Shown in pieces: positions 22,461 to 35,391 of a stretch of 64,000 nucleotides of DNA. This DNA is from Oscheius onirici (Eukaryota > Nematoda > Chromadorea > Rhabditida > Rhabditidae): positions 6,758,001 to 6,822,000 of the forward strand of contig OW051472.1 of assembly GCA_932521025.1 (NCBI GenBank). Reading direction: 5' to 3'. Every line of letters starts with the position of its first letter. Position 1 is the stretch's first letter. A program made the translations under genes and the position numbers. Under the pieces are notes generated by a model that was not told the DNA's origin, made no database searches, and worked only from the letters and a program-made list of their open reading frames with translations.

Positions 22461-22736
22461 CGACTTTTCTGAAAGCATTTTTAACGTGAAAGTACTGAAG
22501 AGACTGGCTAAATGCATTTCGAGGAAAAAATATGGAATTTTAGAATAGAAAACAAGGCTCCGGTGGAAATGGCTAAAATAACGAAAGGTTGTTTCTCTAG
22601 CGTTGTTCATTTCAAGGTTCAACTGAGAGGAAGAAAATATTAAAGCTTTGAGCAAAGAAACTGATGTTGTGTTGCGAATGCGTAGCATTTTCTATCCGAC
22701 GAGCTGTATTTGGACTGAAAAGGTTGTAGAGATAAC

Positions 22737-23160
22737 CAGGGTTGGGAACGGGCCGGGCCGTGCTCGGGCTCGAAGGAAAAAAAATTGGGAAAACATGGGT
22801 ATTTTTCTGGTTTTTAGTGATAAAATTGTGAAAAAGGTATATATAATTTGATACTCTATTATGCAATCCTTACTTAGTACTAAAACATACTAAAAAAAAA
22901 TCATTATAATATGAGTATAGTCTGTAAAGTAGCTACTGGGAATAATTAGTCCTTTAAATTTAGAACAAAATTGTTGGGTCCCGACACGAGTAGGACTAAA
23001 TCGTGTCGGGATCCAACTTTTTTCCCTCTAAATTTAAAGGACTAATTATTCTCAGTAGCTACTTTACAGACTATACCTTTATTTTTGACCTCACCCCCTT
23101 CCACAGCTAAGTGTGAAACGTCGGGCCTAGACGGGCCGGTCCGGCCCGTTCCCAACCCTG
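22737..23160. mobile_element. hAT-type MITE with nested palindrome
   Basis: A 424-nt element. It begins CAGGGTTGGGAACGGGCC and ends with the inverse (GGCCCGTTCCCAACCCTG), flanked by perfect 8-bp duplications GAGATAAC at 22729-22736 and 23161-23168. It has no coding capacity. The CAGGG terminus and 8-bp duplication are typical of hAT elements. The middle holds a separate long palindrome (next entry). Confidence 0.92.
22916..23075. repeat. 160-nt near-perfect palindrome inside the MITE
   Basis: Arms 22916-22963 and 23028-23075 are 48 nt with a single mismatch, starting TATAGTCTGTAAAGTAGC. A shorter inverted pair (TCCCGACACGA/TCGTGTCGGGA) lies inside. It may be a second element inserted in the first. 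No target duplication is obvious. Confidence 0.9.
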
Positions 23161-23168
23161 GAGATAAC

Positions 23169-24708
23169 TTCGACTCTTTGAGACGTAAAATCGAGAAAAA
23201 AAATGTGTAAAAAGGCCCGTATGGCCTAACTTGTTGTCCGGTCATAACCCTTTTTACATTTCGTCTAATTGTAAGCGCTATGCGGCTACACAAGGACACG
23301 CTATTATGTAGAATGAAGTAGCTCAAAAACCTTTCCGCGGATATATTTCAATTCTCCATCAATATCTTTTATTCCTACTGGAAACATCCGACAATCTAGA
23401 AACCTCTTCAATTGTCAAATGTTGAAAAATACATCTTCTAAGAAGAAGAGCAAACGTTCTGCTGCCGAAACAGTTGTGGAAGAACATGTTCGTAGAACAG
23501 TTGAAAGTTTCTAAATGATTTTGACAGTTTTCGTCGCTTTCCAAAAAAAAGACATATTCCTTCGTGAAGCTTATCGACCAGCTGAAGCCAGTAATTTCGG
23601 AAGCGTACTGACAGATGGTCGTCTTTTCGGAGCACCCCCGTTCACATTTGCAAAAAGCTGTTAATCGTTTCCAGAGCTGGGAGATAGATGACTGTAAACC
23701 GTCAGACCCCTTCCAGCAGGACAACTGTCGCTGACCCCGCTCTCTGTACAACAGGCGGCTAGTCTTTAGTAATAAACTGTCCACGACTGTCTGGCGCGGC
23801 TGTTGCTCCGGACCATTCGGTCATTGCAAACTGTGTCTGTGACGGAGTTTTTGGTATAGAATGGCTACAGTAACCACAGGTAGGATTGCTTTAGAAATGG
23901 TTATCCTTGGTGAGTTGGTTAGAATTGGGCTAGGCTGCACGAGTAAGAAATACAGTAACCACGAAGCCAGTGAGTTCTAGTCATAAGAAGAAGATAATTT
24001 GGTCGTTAATTCCAGTCACAGATACAATTTGTTTGAGACCTGTACAATCCTGTTTCAACTTATCCCTGATAAACTTTACATTTTTTTTGTGTCAGGATCA
24101 TCTTGAGATTACCTTTGCTACGTTTTAACCGGTGAAGGTAGAGGATTTGACGTTGCAAGTAGCTGTATAAAGTGGCAATTCCATGCTACATAAGCGTCGA
24201 AAAAGTACAACAGATTCAGACCTGAAGCTTTCTAAGCATGCAATTGGCATGATCATGGCTCGAGCACAAGCCTGTTTCCTGCTATCAGTATGTCTACAAA
24301 AAAACACAAAAACAATATACTACAATTTCATGGTGGATCTGTCGAATCTGTTTACCAAGCTTCTGAGTACAAGTTTAGGTTATCTTGTTCAGAAACGTTT
24401 GTATGTTGTCCAGAATATTATATCTCATAATCGTTTTCTGCATTACGTTCCATGCTACAAAGTTCCGTGTCAAAAAAACCAGATTTCGACCAGCTGGTTG
24501 GTAAAAGCGGTCTCGGCTCGTCGAGAGGGAGAGGGCCCCCCGTGGTTTGTGGGCGGGACTCTGCCGAGTGCCTGCTCACTGTAAAGCCGAGGGCTTCCGG
24601 GCCCTGCTCCTTCTGTATCGATCCTCGCGTCGACCGTGAAGCGAACGAGAGAGAGTGTCGCTCCGCCCCCCTGTTCCCCTTTCCTCTCCCTTTCCCCTTC
24701 TCGTCTAG
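23169..24708. other. intergenic, no firm gene
   Basis: A 141-codon open frame on the minus strand (23784-23359) contains several cysteines but no recognisable domain, and I do not call it. Two short repeats of GGCTACAGTAACCAC occur near 23870 and 23950. The right end is the upstream region of the zinc-finger gene. Confidence 0.45.
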
Positions 24709-27700
24709 ATGGTCGACGTGGCCGACCTCAGTGCCCTTCTAGCCGGAAGTCAAGATCAAGTCCCCTGTCCCCAGTGCCCCAAATCGTTCCCGAACGCCAA
24801 GCTACTACAACAACATCAGCACATGTCGCATGCCGATAAGGTACAGTCTTTTCCTCTTTTCGCTCGTTTCTGAGTCACTGTAGACAGTTTTTTTGAGCTA
24901 ATCCTTCTAATCTTATTGTCCTTCTTCTTGTTCTTTTGGTACAGACTCTTTACTCTTTTGCACTCACTACACTTTCCAATCTCCTCCAATAGGTCGCCTT
25001 GTGCTTTCTGGTACCGTACTCCCTGTTCTCTCCTCTCTTACAATACTGTCCAGATAACTATGTAGGTCTCAATCTTTACTCTGTCGACTCTTTGAATCGG
25101 CAGCAACTGTTGTTTTCGCCCAGTAGACAGTCAGTTCTATTCTGAGAAACTGTGAGTCAGTAAGGACTGTCTACTTGACTCACTGTTTAGACTTTTGAAG
25201 GGGTAGACAGTTTCATGAATTCCAAGGAACTGTACTTTCTGAACTTCATGCTTTCCCATTGTGAGTCAAGGGATCAGCCTGTCACCTTCTCTTAATCATA
25301 TTCTTCTCCTTTGAACTTGACCATCCTTCTTGAGTCAAGCGTTTTGTCCAGTAATCCCTTTGTTTTGAAATGATTCAAGCTGAGGGAACTGTTCAGAGTG
25401 TCTGAAACTGTCCTGTATAGGTTCTGTGAGTAAGCTCAGATTAGGCTCCAGATTAAGAGTACAGAGTACCGTAAAGATTTGGCATAGTCTAACAGTCCAA
25501 CCGGTAGTCATGGATACTGTAATCGAAAAAAAAGTCAAGTACTGTTCAGTAGTCTGGTACTTTCCTCCAGTCGATAGTCAAGTCATATCCAATTACCGAC
25601 TCCATGCTTGATTACAGGTCACGGTTTCCTGACTGGTACCGTGCCTGGGGGACCCTGTGTGACAGCTGCCTGCCATATGTCCCCTCTTCCTCAGGCCTAG
25701 CGCCACCCGAAAACAGTCCCGGGAACGCAATTAGAGCTCTCCTGTGCTATTAAGACACAGGGCAGCTGCTGCTCTTTTCCCGTGAAAATATCACACTCAC
25801 AGGTAATTCCTGTTTTGGTACGAGCGCGTTTTGTAGTCTTGACTCCGGTCGGCACAAGAGTACAAGTGTACTGAGTCAGGAGACTAATTGAGAATGGAGA
25901 AGCCTGTTATGTGGCGACGGAAAGTTAATACAGAGGAAATCCTACAGGATTATCGTTATCCAATAGTCTCTGTGTGGGTTTTGTGAGGAGGTAGGGTAGC
26001 TGGATTGATGCAATTTCAAGATGAATGGATGAAGAAATTTTGAGTCACAAGCTCTAGTTGACTACCAAGTATGAGTCTCAGTCAGAGGGGGTAAAAGATT
26101 ACAAAAAATTTACCGTATACTGAAAACGTTGTTCTTCACCGATCATTTCTCTTGTCCTGGAAGTAGATCAAGCAGATCCAAAAGAACCGATTTCCTGTAG
26201 AAAAACCGTAAGAGGTTCTCTGTACCTTGTACCGTAACCCATTCTGTTAAGGACTTCACTTTTCTGCTTCATTAGACTCTTAATCTTATTATTAGAAACT
26301 GTTCTGGACTCTTGTCCCTTTTCTGCATCCTACAGGTCGGTGACTGTCTCACAGAAACCCAGTTCAGTAACTTTTAAATAAAAATTTTGTGTAAAACTGA
26401 AATCCAGATCTACTGTACTGTTTACAGTACCAAACAGTATGTGGATTCTTCTTCACAAACGAAAAACTTCCCGCTTTCCATTCCCTAGTTAATTAATCAA
26501 CGCTTGCTCTGCCCCTCATTGGACCGAGTTCGGCTCCCTGTTCTGACAGCCTTCGGGCGCAATTACAGTGCATGGCTGTGACGGGACGGCTGGCAATTAG
26601 GCTCTCTGTGCCAGCTGGCTGGCTTCGGGGCGGAAGCCCTCTCGGCTAGCTCTAGAAACAGGAGCCATCTGCCGCAGACAGTGTGTGTACGAAGACGGAG
26701 GAGGATGGAGACAGGGAAAGAGAGACCTTTTTTCAGAGTTTCGTCTGCGAGATATGTGGGAAGGCCTTTCGTTTCCGATCCAATTTGGCAGAACATCGTT
26801 CCGTACACACGGCTCTCAAGCCCTACGTGTGCAAGTATTGCGGCAAGAGCAGTCGACTGAAAGGTAATTAGCATAATTTGTGCATGTTGGGGTTAGGGAG
26901 AGAGCGAGGTTGTAAACAGTTAGTACTCGCTGAAGTCTCGAGGTCAATTTCATTGTCGATGAATGATTTTTGTGCATTTGTTACACGCTCAAAAGTTTTA
27001 GTCTTTGATCGTAGCGACAATTTTTGTAGAATATAGTCTAGAGCTGGATTTTGTAGAAGATTTCCTGAAGATTTTGTAGTCTATGGTGGCAGACAAAGCT
27101 TTCGGTCAACGAAATCTATGACATCTCGGTTGACTGTTTTGCGCCTCAGCCCAGTCAATCCGATAGCCGATAAAAACACTCAGCGTCCTGTGTGACAGTT
27201 GCCTGCACATCTGTTCATCCATCACAGGGCGAGGGGTTGGGAACAGTCCCTCCATTACACAAAGAGAGTCAAAGAGAGATAAAGAAGACTCTTCTCCGAC
27301 TGTAAATAGGGTAGGAGGGGATGAGATTATTCAAGACACGCGAGAGACGTCATGAGACGATTTCAGGTAACCTCACCAAGCACATCTTGAAGCATCATAA
27401 GAAGGAAGCTTCGGATCAGATTGGAAAAGATGACATTATTGTCAAGAAGGAAAGCGGCGGAATGGATTTCCTGGATAAGAGCATGCTGACCGGAATCAAC
27501 AGTGATGTTGTCAGCTTGTTGCCCAAGGAGGAGAGCAACGATCAAGAAAGGTACTGTAGACAAAGATAGTTGTCTTTTCTGACTGTATTTCCAGTAGGAT
27601 CGGGTTCAGAGTGCACAGTACAGTAACCACAAAGATTGATGCAGATACACCGCACACACTTTCGAGTTCACTTCCTGCCAATTTGCAGATTTTGACCAAA

Positions 27701-30700
27701 TCTACAATGTATTGAAAAGTAGTCACAAAACCATCCAAAATATTTTTTTACGATCAATTTTCTTTCCCTCCTAACCTTTCTCCACTTCCAGGTCAATTCT
27801 AATCTCGCTCGGTCTCGACTACAACAGCTCAATCGACTTGAGGGATAGCCCCGAGGCAGCCAGTGCCAGTCCGGAAAATGGTGAGTTTCCCTAGTGCCCT
27901 GTATAGTGGCCTAACTAACGATCTTCCTCTCTCACGTGACGGAAGCCATGGCGCAAAACATGTTGCTCCTCTCGCGGGAACTTGCGAATACCGGGGGTGG
28001 TCCCGATTTGTAGCAGAACTCTCCGGAAATTATGGAGGGGAGAGGAAACGGTTTCAGTTGGTGCGTGAAATCTGTCTCCCGCTTTCCGGGTCCCCACTTT
28101 ACCAATCTATCTCTGGGTTCTGTTTGCCCCGAGAGTGGTCTGCGCGAAATGGTTATCGGGGCCCGTCATCTGGTCCTCTCTGCACTCGCTCATCGATTCT
28201 CGATGTGGGTGAGCACTGTTGAGAAGCCGTGTGTATACAAGGGGCTAGGCCTGCGGAATTACCATGCGAAATGAGGCCCCCGGCCACGTCGCCGCGGGCA
28301 ATGTATCATCTCTATGCCATGCCAACCATGGTCCCTGAAGAGGGACAGAGAGGGAAGTGATACTCTCATTCGGTAGATGCGAGATCTGGGGATAGAGATA
28401 GGGAAGAGGGATTCGAGCGAGCTCTTTTGGAAAGGGACTGAAACAATTGAGAGTCGAGAAGATATGACGTTCTTCAAGGGTTCTCTGGAAAGCGTAGTCA
28501 CTAAAACGATGATGAGAGTATACAGATTTTAGGAGGATAACCCAAAAACTGGCAGTGCATTGAACTTTTAGCACAATTTTACATCTTGATGACTGGGAAA
28601 GAGCATGAGAAAGAAACTTTTCTAGCCTTTTATATCTCATTCCCCACCCTTGCTAGGAACAATAAATACTCCCCACAGTAGTCTCAATCACTTCCAGCTT
28701 TAAACAATCCTAGTGTTGACGACTCATTCTGTTATATAAAAAGTTGTGAAACAATCTCTTGACTCACCTCTCTCCCGACCACCGGTAATTCATTAGCCGA
28801 TCGAGTAAACAGTCTCACAATGGGAAAATTTCCATCAAACAACTGTTATTCCATTTTCAGGTTCTCCTTGTGCCTACAAACAAGAGCTAATGGATACGGA
28901 GGACGTGTCGTACGGTAGTCCGCTGCCAGCAAACACTGTAAGTCTCCGCCCCCATCTCACAGTCACGATTTCAGGTCGGCGGCGAGACCAGTCTGGCGGC
29001 TCTGATTGCTTCTGTGAGTTCTCCACCTCAACCCTCGACTCCGGTCACCTCCCATCCTCCTTCTTCCATCGGAGGCGGCGGCTCGAACAAGACGAAATGT
29101 GAAGTCTGTGGCAAGCATTTCAGGAAAAGTGAGTTTCAGACAATTTGTAAGGGTTGGGGTTTCATCAACGGTAGAATTTGCTTGAATTTCCCGGTAGAAA
29201 TTTTTGACTTCGAAACTCGTCAGTCTCAGCTTGAGTGCAATTGACAACACCGACCGTTGTGGAGGGACACACTCTCTCTCTCTCTCAGTCTCTGGACTCG
29301 GCGGTGCATACATTCTCAGGCAGGACGGCGCGGGCAGCCTGTCAATAGTCGCTCTACACGCCTCAGGGGTTCGCAGCAGTCCGATCGTTACACAGCCGGG
29401 CTTCGAGCTCTCCCACACTCCGAAGAAAGTACGCGCGCGCATTTTGTAAGAAGCCTTTGGGCTCCAGGAAGACGGAGGGCGTGGAAAACAAGAAAGGGAC
29501 CAACTTTATTGGGGACAGCAACTGATCGAGCAGGAAGTTTGGTATAGTCCTTATAAATAGTGTTGACTCTCTATTAGAAGTGTGGTTCCCGAGGTTACGG
29601 TATCAGAACAGTGACTACCAAAACACTCTTGAGACTATCTACAGTAAACATTCCCAGCCAGGCTTCCTTACTGTTACTGTCCACTACCTAGAGTAACCTC
29701 TGACACTGAACTACCGTACCCCTCCAGTCCTCTCTCACCGAGCAATACAAATAGCCTGAGGGACTCTGGACACTTTAAGACCGCCGGCGACGATCGATAG
29801 GCCGGGAGGAATACAGCCTCTCGGAGCTCATAGTTTATACGATGTGCAATACTACAAGCTGTCTCGGGAGACAGCCAGCTGGAGAGAGGGATTGCATTCT
29901 TTAACAAGACGATTGAAATAACTGGATAGGATTCTAATTGGCTGGCGAACATCCTACAATCCCACCATAAGATTCGAATACCAGCTTCAGTTCTTTATTT
30001 TCCGGTGCTTTTTTATTATTTAGCCTTTTATTCCATTAGATGCTCTTCCATCAGGAGCTGAGAAAGTAAGGTGATTTCGTCTCTCACATCTTTTCCTCCG
30101 TCGTAAGTGGACTGCTCCGCACAGAGAGGCCAGCCGCGAAAAGCCCTATTCAATGCGCGCAATTACCAAGAATGGTGCTCGAGAACGGCAGGCAGGCTGC
30201 AGACACCCCCAGGCTACATTATTGTGCTCTCTCTCTTTCTCGGCGAACGAAGAAAGGAGCCGAGCACAAGGGGAAGGAAAGAAAGAAGGAGGGGGACTAG
30301 CGCGTGGCCGAAATGAACTTGAGGGAGAGGGGGACGAAGAGATTGAAAGTCTGGGGACCAGCTGGACTGGTTTCTTTTGGTTTAGCTAAGAGAAAAACAA
30401 GTGCACTCGGCTGATTCGAAGTCTTGGTCAAATACAGCAAACCTTGCCTTCACAAAAAAGATGAGAGTTATTGTATCTTTTTGTCGAGGACGACGGGCAG
30501 AAAATTATGACGTTAGCGGAACACAGTTCACCCTATAGAACGGCATGATATACGATGGACAGTCAACTAGAGTTGGGTTCAGAGAAACATTGCTCCGGGG
30601 ACGAAAAATACCTCAGTATAGTAAAAACTGTCCTTCCTTTGATCTGGTCTACTGACTCCTACGGAACCGAAACTGTTTTCCGGGGCAAGACCGACAATGC

Positions 30701-33382
30701 TCTCAACCATGTTTTTTGCTCACAGACCAGGGGATACGATCCTTTGCCTGCCTATCCTGTCCCATTGAAATTCCGTGTTTTGATTCTGACTTCCCCACTT
30801 ATTATTTTTTACCCGAGGCGCTTGTTACCATGGAGCTTTCTCTATTTGTTCCTCGAACCTCCTCATCACACCGCCGCCTTTCATTTTCCGTTTCCCTTCA
30901 TATCGTCTCGTACTGACAGATGAATACAAGTAACCTGCTCTAATTGGGAATCGATCCCGCCCTTACACAGTCCGCCGGATGCTTGGCCATTAGCGCTCCG
31001 GAGGCTATACAGCCAGAACACACAAATTGTAGAGAGCAGACGAGACGCGGGCGGGGTCTCTCTCTCGTCAATGTGGACGGAGTAAATTGCCATGGCCGGA
31101 TGACGGTGAATCGAGAGAACACAGGCTTAGGGGACTTTAGGGTAAAACATACATTTCTCTGGTTTCCATGGTTACTGAAGAAGAGAGGCAGCTATTCCGA
31201 ATTTCACACGCTTGTTTGTTGACTCCTTCTCGAGAGATTCACTCTTTGATTATTGTACAGATATCAACGTGACTCTTTTATGGGCTTTGTAATGTCGAGT
31301 ACCGCCTAAAACCCTGGTAACTTTACTGCCTATGTAAAGATTTTGAACTGAGCAGTTCATGAGTCTGATTGATACCGTAGTTTTGGCTACAGTACGCGGA
31401 AGATGTATTGAGAGAGACTATAATAGTACACATTCCTGTCTAGTTGTCTACCGTTGTTGTATGGAAAGGAGAATGAGAACTGTACTGTATGTGTACAGAC
31501 CTTGTTTCTCTTGTATCTGGACAAAAATGAGCTTGACTCTTAACTCTCTCCTTATATTCTTGATGTACCATACGTTCTTCTTCAGCTTACTTTCCTGTAA
31601 GATTAGAGAAGATCCAACAAAACTCTCTACAGTATACCGTGAAATCAACGGTAACAGGCAGCTGTCCAGTCTCGCACAGCCTTGTCATCGTTCCATCTCT
31701 CTCCCGACTACACTCGTTCCCTCCGGGGAGTACTATTACCAGGCCCTGTCTCGCTCTCTCCGCTCCCTTAGTACTCTCTCCCACCCCACGGGCTTTAATC
31801 CACACAGCCTGCACAGCCAGTCAGAACCATATCTTCCGTAAGAGAGGGGGCGACGACTCTCTCCCTCTCCAGGATCGATACGACCGAGCGTGTGGCACAT
31901 GGAGTCGAGACTGGAAAAGCTTCAGACTGTGACCGGGGGGACCAATCGTTGGGACAGAGAGTAAGGAGAGGGAGAGGGTGTGTGTTTACAACGAAAAGTT
32001 CTCATATCTCAACGGGGCTGTGTGACTGTGACAGACGCGGCTGGCATGACAAGAAAGCCGGGGGCTGGTTTATTGAAGGGGACTTTTTGTAAAAGACTGA
32101 TCCCGCCAAGAAGGTACACTAACGATTAGAATCTGTGGAGTAGACTTGAATCAGACTCTTGTTCAGAAGTAGAGAGTACAGAGATGAGTCAAGAGAGTTC
32201 TGGATGAGTTACTGTAGAGAACGTCTCTACTTACTGTAATCACATCTGCATCTTTTTGTATACTAAACTGAGGAAGTCCCCCAAGAAAGTTACAGTTCCT
32301 TACACTTTCCCCGTACAGTTCATACATTTTTGTAGTCAAGCAACCAATCCCTGAAAATGCTGAGATAATGCTTTATCTAGATTCAATCAAACAGTACAAA
32401 AAGCAGTGACTAAAAACTGTCTTTCAGGAGAACAACTCAGCATGCACATGACCATCAACCACGGCTTCCCGCCTCCAGAAAGTAACGCCTCGTCGGAAGG
32501 TAAAATTTCCGAAGCTGATGGTTCATCAGACGATTGGCTGCACGGAGAGCTGAGACAACTAAAGACGTTGATCGCTGAAGGCCGACAACAAGGACAGAAC
32601 AACCAAAGGGTTGAGAGTGTGAGTCGCGAAAGTATGATGACACCTGAATGAACAAGTTTCAGTTGCTTACGGGACTCGAAACTCGGATGGTCAGGTTGGA
32701 GAAACAGGTCGAAATGGCGCTGAACTCTATCTACACTCTGGTGCAACTACAGACGGGGATGAATAGTAGTGTCAGCAGGTTAGTATGGGTTCTGAAAGAG
32801 AGAGAGAGAGAGTCAGACGCCACTGTTTAAATTTCTTTGACTAGACTAGACACGAGAGAGAAATGTTTCTATTTTTCATGGTTTTTGAATTTTAACTGTA
32901 GTCTAAAACTGTCGAGCAGGTGAATCCTCCGACACTTTGAGGTCGCTAAAAACCTTCCTATAAGCTTCTGCGTATACCGTAAAAGAACTGAAATTCCGTA
33001 GCACTTCATAGACCATTTTGGACTGACCAACAATACTTTATACTTTTGAAGGATCAGACGTTTTGATAGATACATGCTACTTCGAGAGAGTCATAATCCA
33101 AATCTATGAAGACTGACAGTTGATCTGTCTCGGACGGTCTTTAGTTCCAGTCTGGACTTTGAGATCATCCATGATGTCTAGACGGGATCCATTACGATTC
33201 TAAGAGAATATGTAGCCGATGATTTGGGAATAGGACATATTTGGCTGACAGTTACTGCAAAAAGAAAGAGGGATATAATAAAAGAGGACAGAAACCAATG
33301 GGCCTCTTTCAGATTCAAAGACGACGCCATGGAGCAGCTGAAGAACCTGAGCAGCCAGATGAAGAACGGTACCGATGCCTAA
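24709..33382 (+). CDS. C2H2 zinc-finger transcription factor, four fingers, long introns
   Basis: Nine exons: 24709-24840, 26737-26863, 27367-27550, 27792-27880, 28861-28937, 28975-29128, 32428-32618, 32663-32778 and 33313-33382. They sum to 1140 nt in phase, 379 residues. Finger 1 is [20 protein letters not shown] plus SH. Fingers 2 and 3 are a tandem pair ([34 protein letters not shown]), the latter split by an intron. Finger 4 ([17 protein letters not shown]) is split by a 3.3 kb intron. A heptad-like helix ([20 protein letters not shown]) near the C-terminus suggests dimerisation. It should bind DNA in the nucleus. I cannot name the orthologue. The ATG directly follows TCTAG. Large introns are unusual here and suit a regulated developmental gene. 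Confidence 0.85.
24841..26736 (+). other. first intron of the zinc-finger gene (1.9 kb)
   Basis: No coding exon or RNA gene seen. Rich in short words such as GAGTCA, ACTGTCT and TACAGT in both orientations, which could be regulatory or simply repeat-derived. Confidence 0.55.
29129..32427 (+). other. 3.3 kb intron splitting finger 4 of the zinc-finger gene
   Basis: The exons on both sides join in phase to complete one C2H2 finger, so this is intron unless an alternative exon exists. It contains a tRNA-like stretch (30942-31020) and many short open frames without recognisable content. Confidence 0.65.
30945..31015 (-). other. tRNA-like stretch (A and B box), degenerate
   Basis: The minus strand contains TGGCCAAGCATCCGG, which fits an A box, and 16 nt later GGGATCGATTCCC, which fits a B box. 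The spacing is about 14 nt too short for a cloverleaf and the T stem is only about three pairs. It may be a tRNA pseudogene or tRNA-derived repeat. Confidence 0.3.
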
Positions 33383-35391
33383 AGCGCCTACATTCTCCGT
33401 TTTTGAATCCACCCCGGTCCATTTTTCACATTAGGCACAAAATATTTCTCTCACAGCCGGCCAAAGTTCACTCTTAATCCATTGTCGTCGTACCGTAACC
33501 CCCTCAGAATCATCTTAGGAATTCAATTGTTGATCATATTTATTCTCTCTGTCAAATCTGAAATCTCGTCAACTTTCGAAAATTGCCATAAAACTTATCC
33601 ACCATCCAGCGATCTCTAGTCAACGTTTGCTCCTGTAACTAGCCATATTTCGTTCCTTCGTAATCAATCTTTTGTTTTTTTATTGATAAATGTGGTAACT
33701 TATGAAATTTGTGTGTGTGTGTGTGGGGGGGGGACAAACGATAGAAGACAGGAGGAGGAGCCCAGACTTCGTCCAGAAGAGTCGAGAGCAAACATTAAAA
33801 CAAAAAAAAAGTTTCCCGCCACATCCATGCTCTCGCAAAGAATTTTACAGAAGCCGATAAGTTGGTGCGCAATGCAACGGTCGTCCAGTCCAAATTTTTT
33901 TCCGTTTTTTTTTTCGCCTTATCCGATGATTCCTCAAATTTTTACCATTTTTGAATGAAGTGTAGAAAATGCAACTTTTCTCTGAAGGAAATGCCGAGTG
34001 TTACTTGTACTTCGTAGAGCGAACGTTGTTTGGTCGTTTTCCTATTTAGTTTAGCCATTTTTGAGCCAGTTTGACTGCGATAGCAGCTTTAGAACTTGGA
34101 AAAGAAGACATCGAAGGAAACCATTTTTGTCCCGAAAATCATGTGAAGCGCTTACTAAAATCCGTTTCAGGATTGAGCGGATGTCCGTGTTCGCTGTTCG
34201 TTTGGGCCGGACACGAACAGTCTGTTTTCAACGTCGAACATTGGGGGACGCGGACGTCCGTGTCCGGCTCGCATGACGAACACGAAAGTGCAAAAGTTCG
34301 AGTCTCGAACAGAGTTCAAAAGCCGGACAAACACGGACACTTTTTGCACTAGAAAGTGGCAAAAAATTGCCTTTCTCACTGCCAAAGTGTCAAGTTTTCC
34401 ATGGCCCAGACATTTCCAAATTTTTTTCCGTCTATTCAGCAACACAGTTTTTGATAACAGTTCCTTTGGCTAAATGTTCAAAATGCCTGATTTTCTCTAA
34501 AAATTGAATTTGAGTGAAATTGTTCGTGCCGTGTTCGTGTCCGAATGGATCTATACATACTACAACCCCGTTCTATTCGCCTTGGCCATTGGCACTCTGC
34601 CGAAAGCCATTCCATTCGGGCTGCGACCCATTTTTTAAAGGACTGTTAGCAGTGCTTGCCCCGCCGCAGGCTTTTGCCGAGACATTCCAAACGAAAGAGA
34701 ATTGGGAATGGCTAGCGGCCATTCCTTAGTCAAATCTCGCTCGAAGAAGACTTGCAAGTAGTTGATTTTTGACCAGATTGATTAAGTCGAATCAGTTGAG
34801 GTTGCGTATGCAGTTTAGATCTCATTCGAGGTTTGTGAACATGATATTTCATCACTTTCTCGAAGTTTTCATCGATTAAAATTCCTGAACGCTCGTCTTT
34901 AGCAGATGTGTATAGAACAGAATAGAATATTCATTTTGCCATAAGCAAAACATTGTTACAATGTACAAAGGGGGTATAGCAGAGGGTTACAATTCAACTT
35001 TAGGAATCAAAATAGTATATCAAATTTATATCAAATTTTAAACAAAATATCGCGTTTCGACAGTCCTCGTTTCCTATAAGGCATGTACAAGCCCGATAAA
35101 TCCTACATTTGCACTGTTTTCATTGATTTCTTGCTGTTTTTCAAGCCGTGAAAACTTTGTTGTTTCAATTTTTCTAAAACTATGTTTCTATATGTTTCTT
35201 CGAATTTCGAGAATGTTTTCCCTTGAAAAGTTCTCTCCCGTTGATTTTTTTTGTTTCGAAACTGTTTTCGAAAGCAGGCGCAACTTTTTTTTCTTTTCGC
35301 ATTGATTTTATTTGTTTTTCACTCTATTACCTCAATATCCCCAGTATCTAGCTTTTTTTAGTTGCATCGTGATCTCTCTGCGGCATGCAAG
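33383..35391. other. 2 kb intergenic with repeats
   Basis: Contains a (GT)n/(G)n run at 33710-33732. At about 34190-34350, with a further copy near 34530, there is a stretch full of GTGTTCGTGTCCG-type words in both orientations, probably a decayed mobile element. No coding exon recognised. The right end is the upstream region of UBR5. Confidence 0.5.

Noticed and set aside
23359-23784. 141-codon minus-strand open frame with several Cys
   Set aside because: No domain, no convincing splice sites or start context; kept only as a note in the intergenic entry.
27863-29547. Several 80-120 codon open frames on both strands within the zinc-finger introns
   Set aside because: They overlap intron sequence flanked by exons that join in phase, and have low-complexity or random composition.
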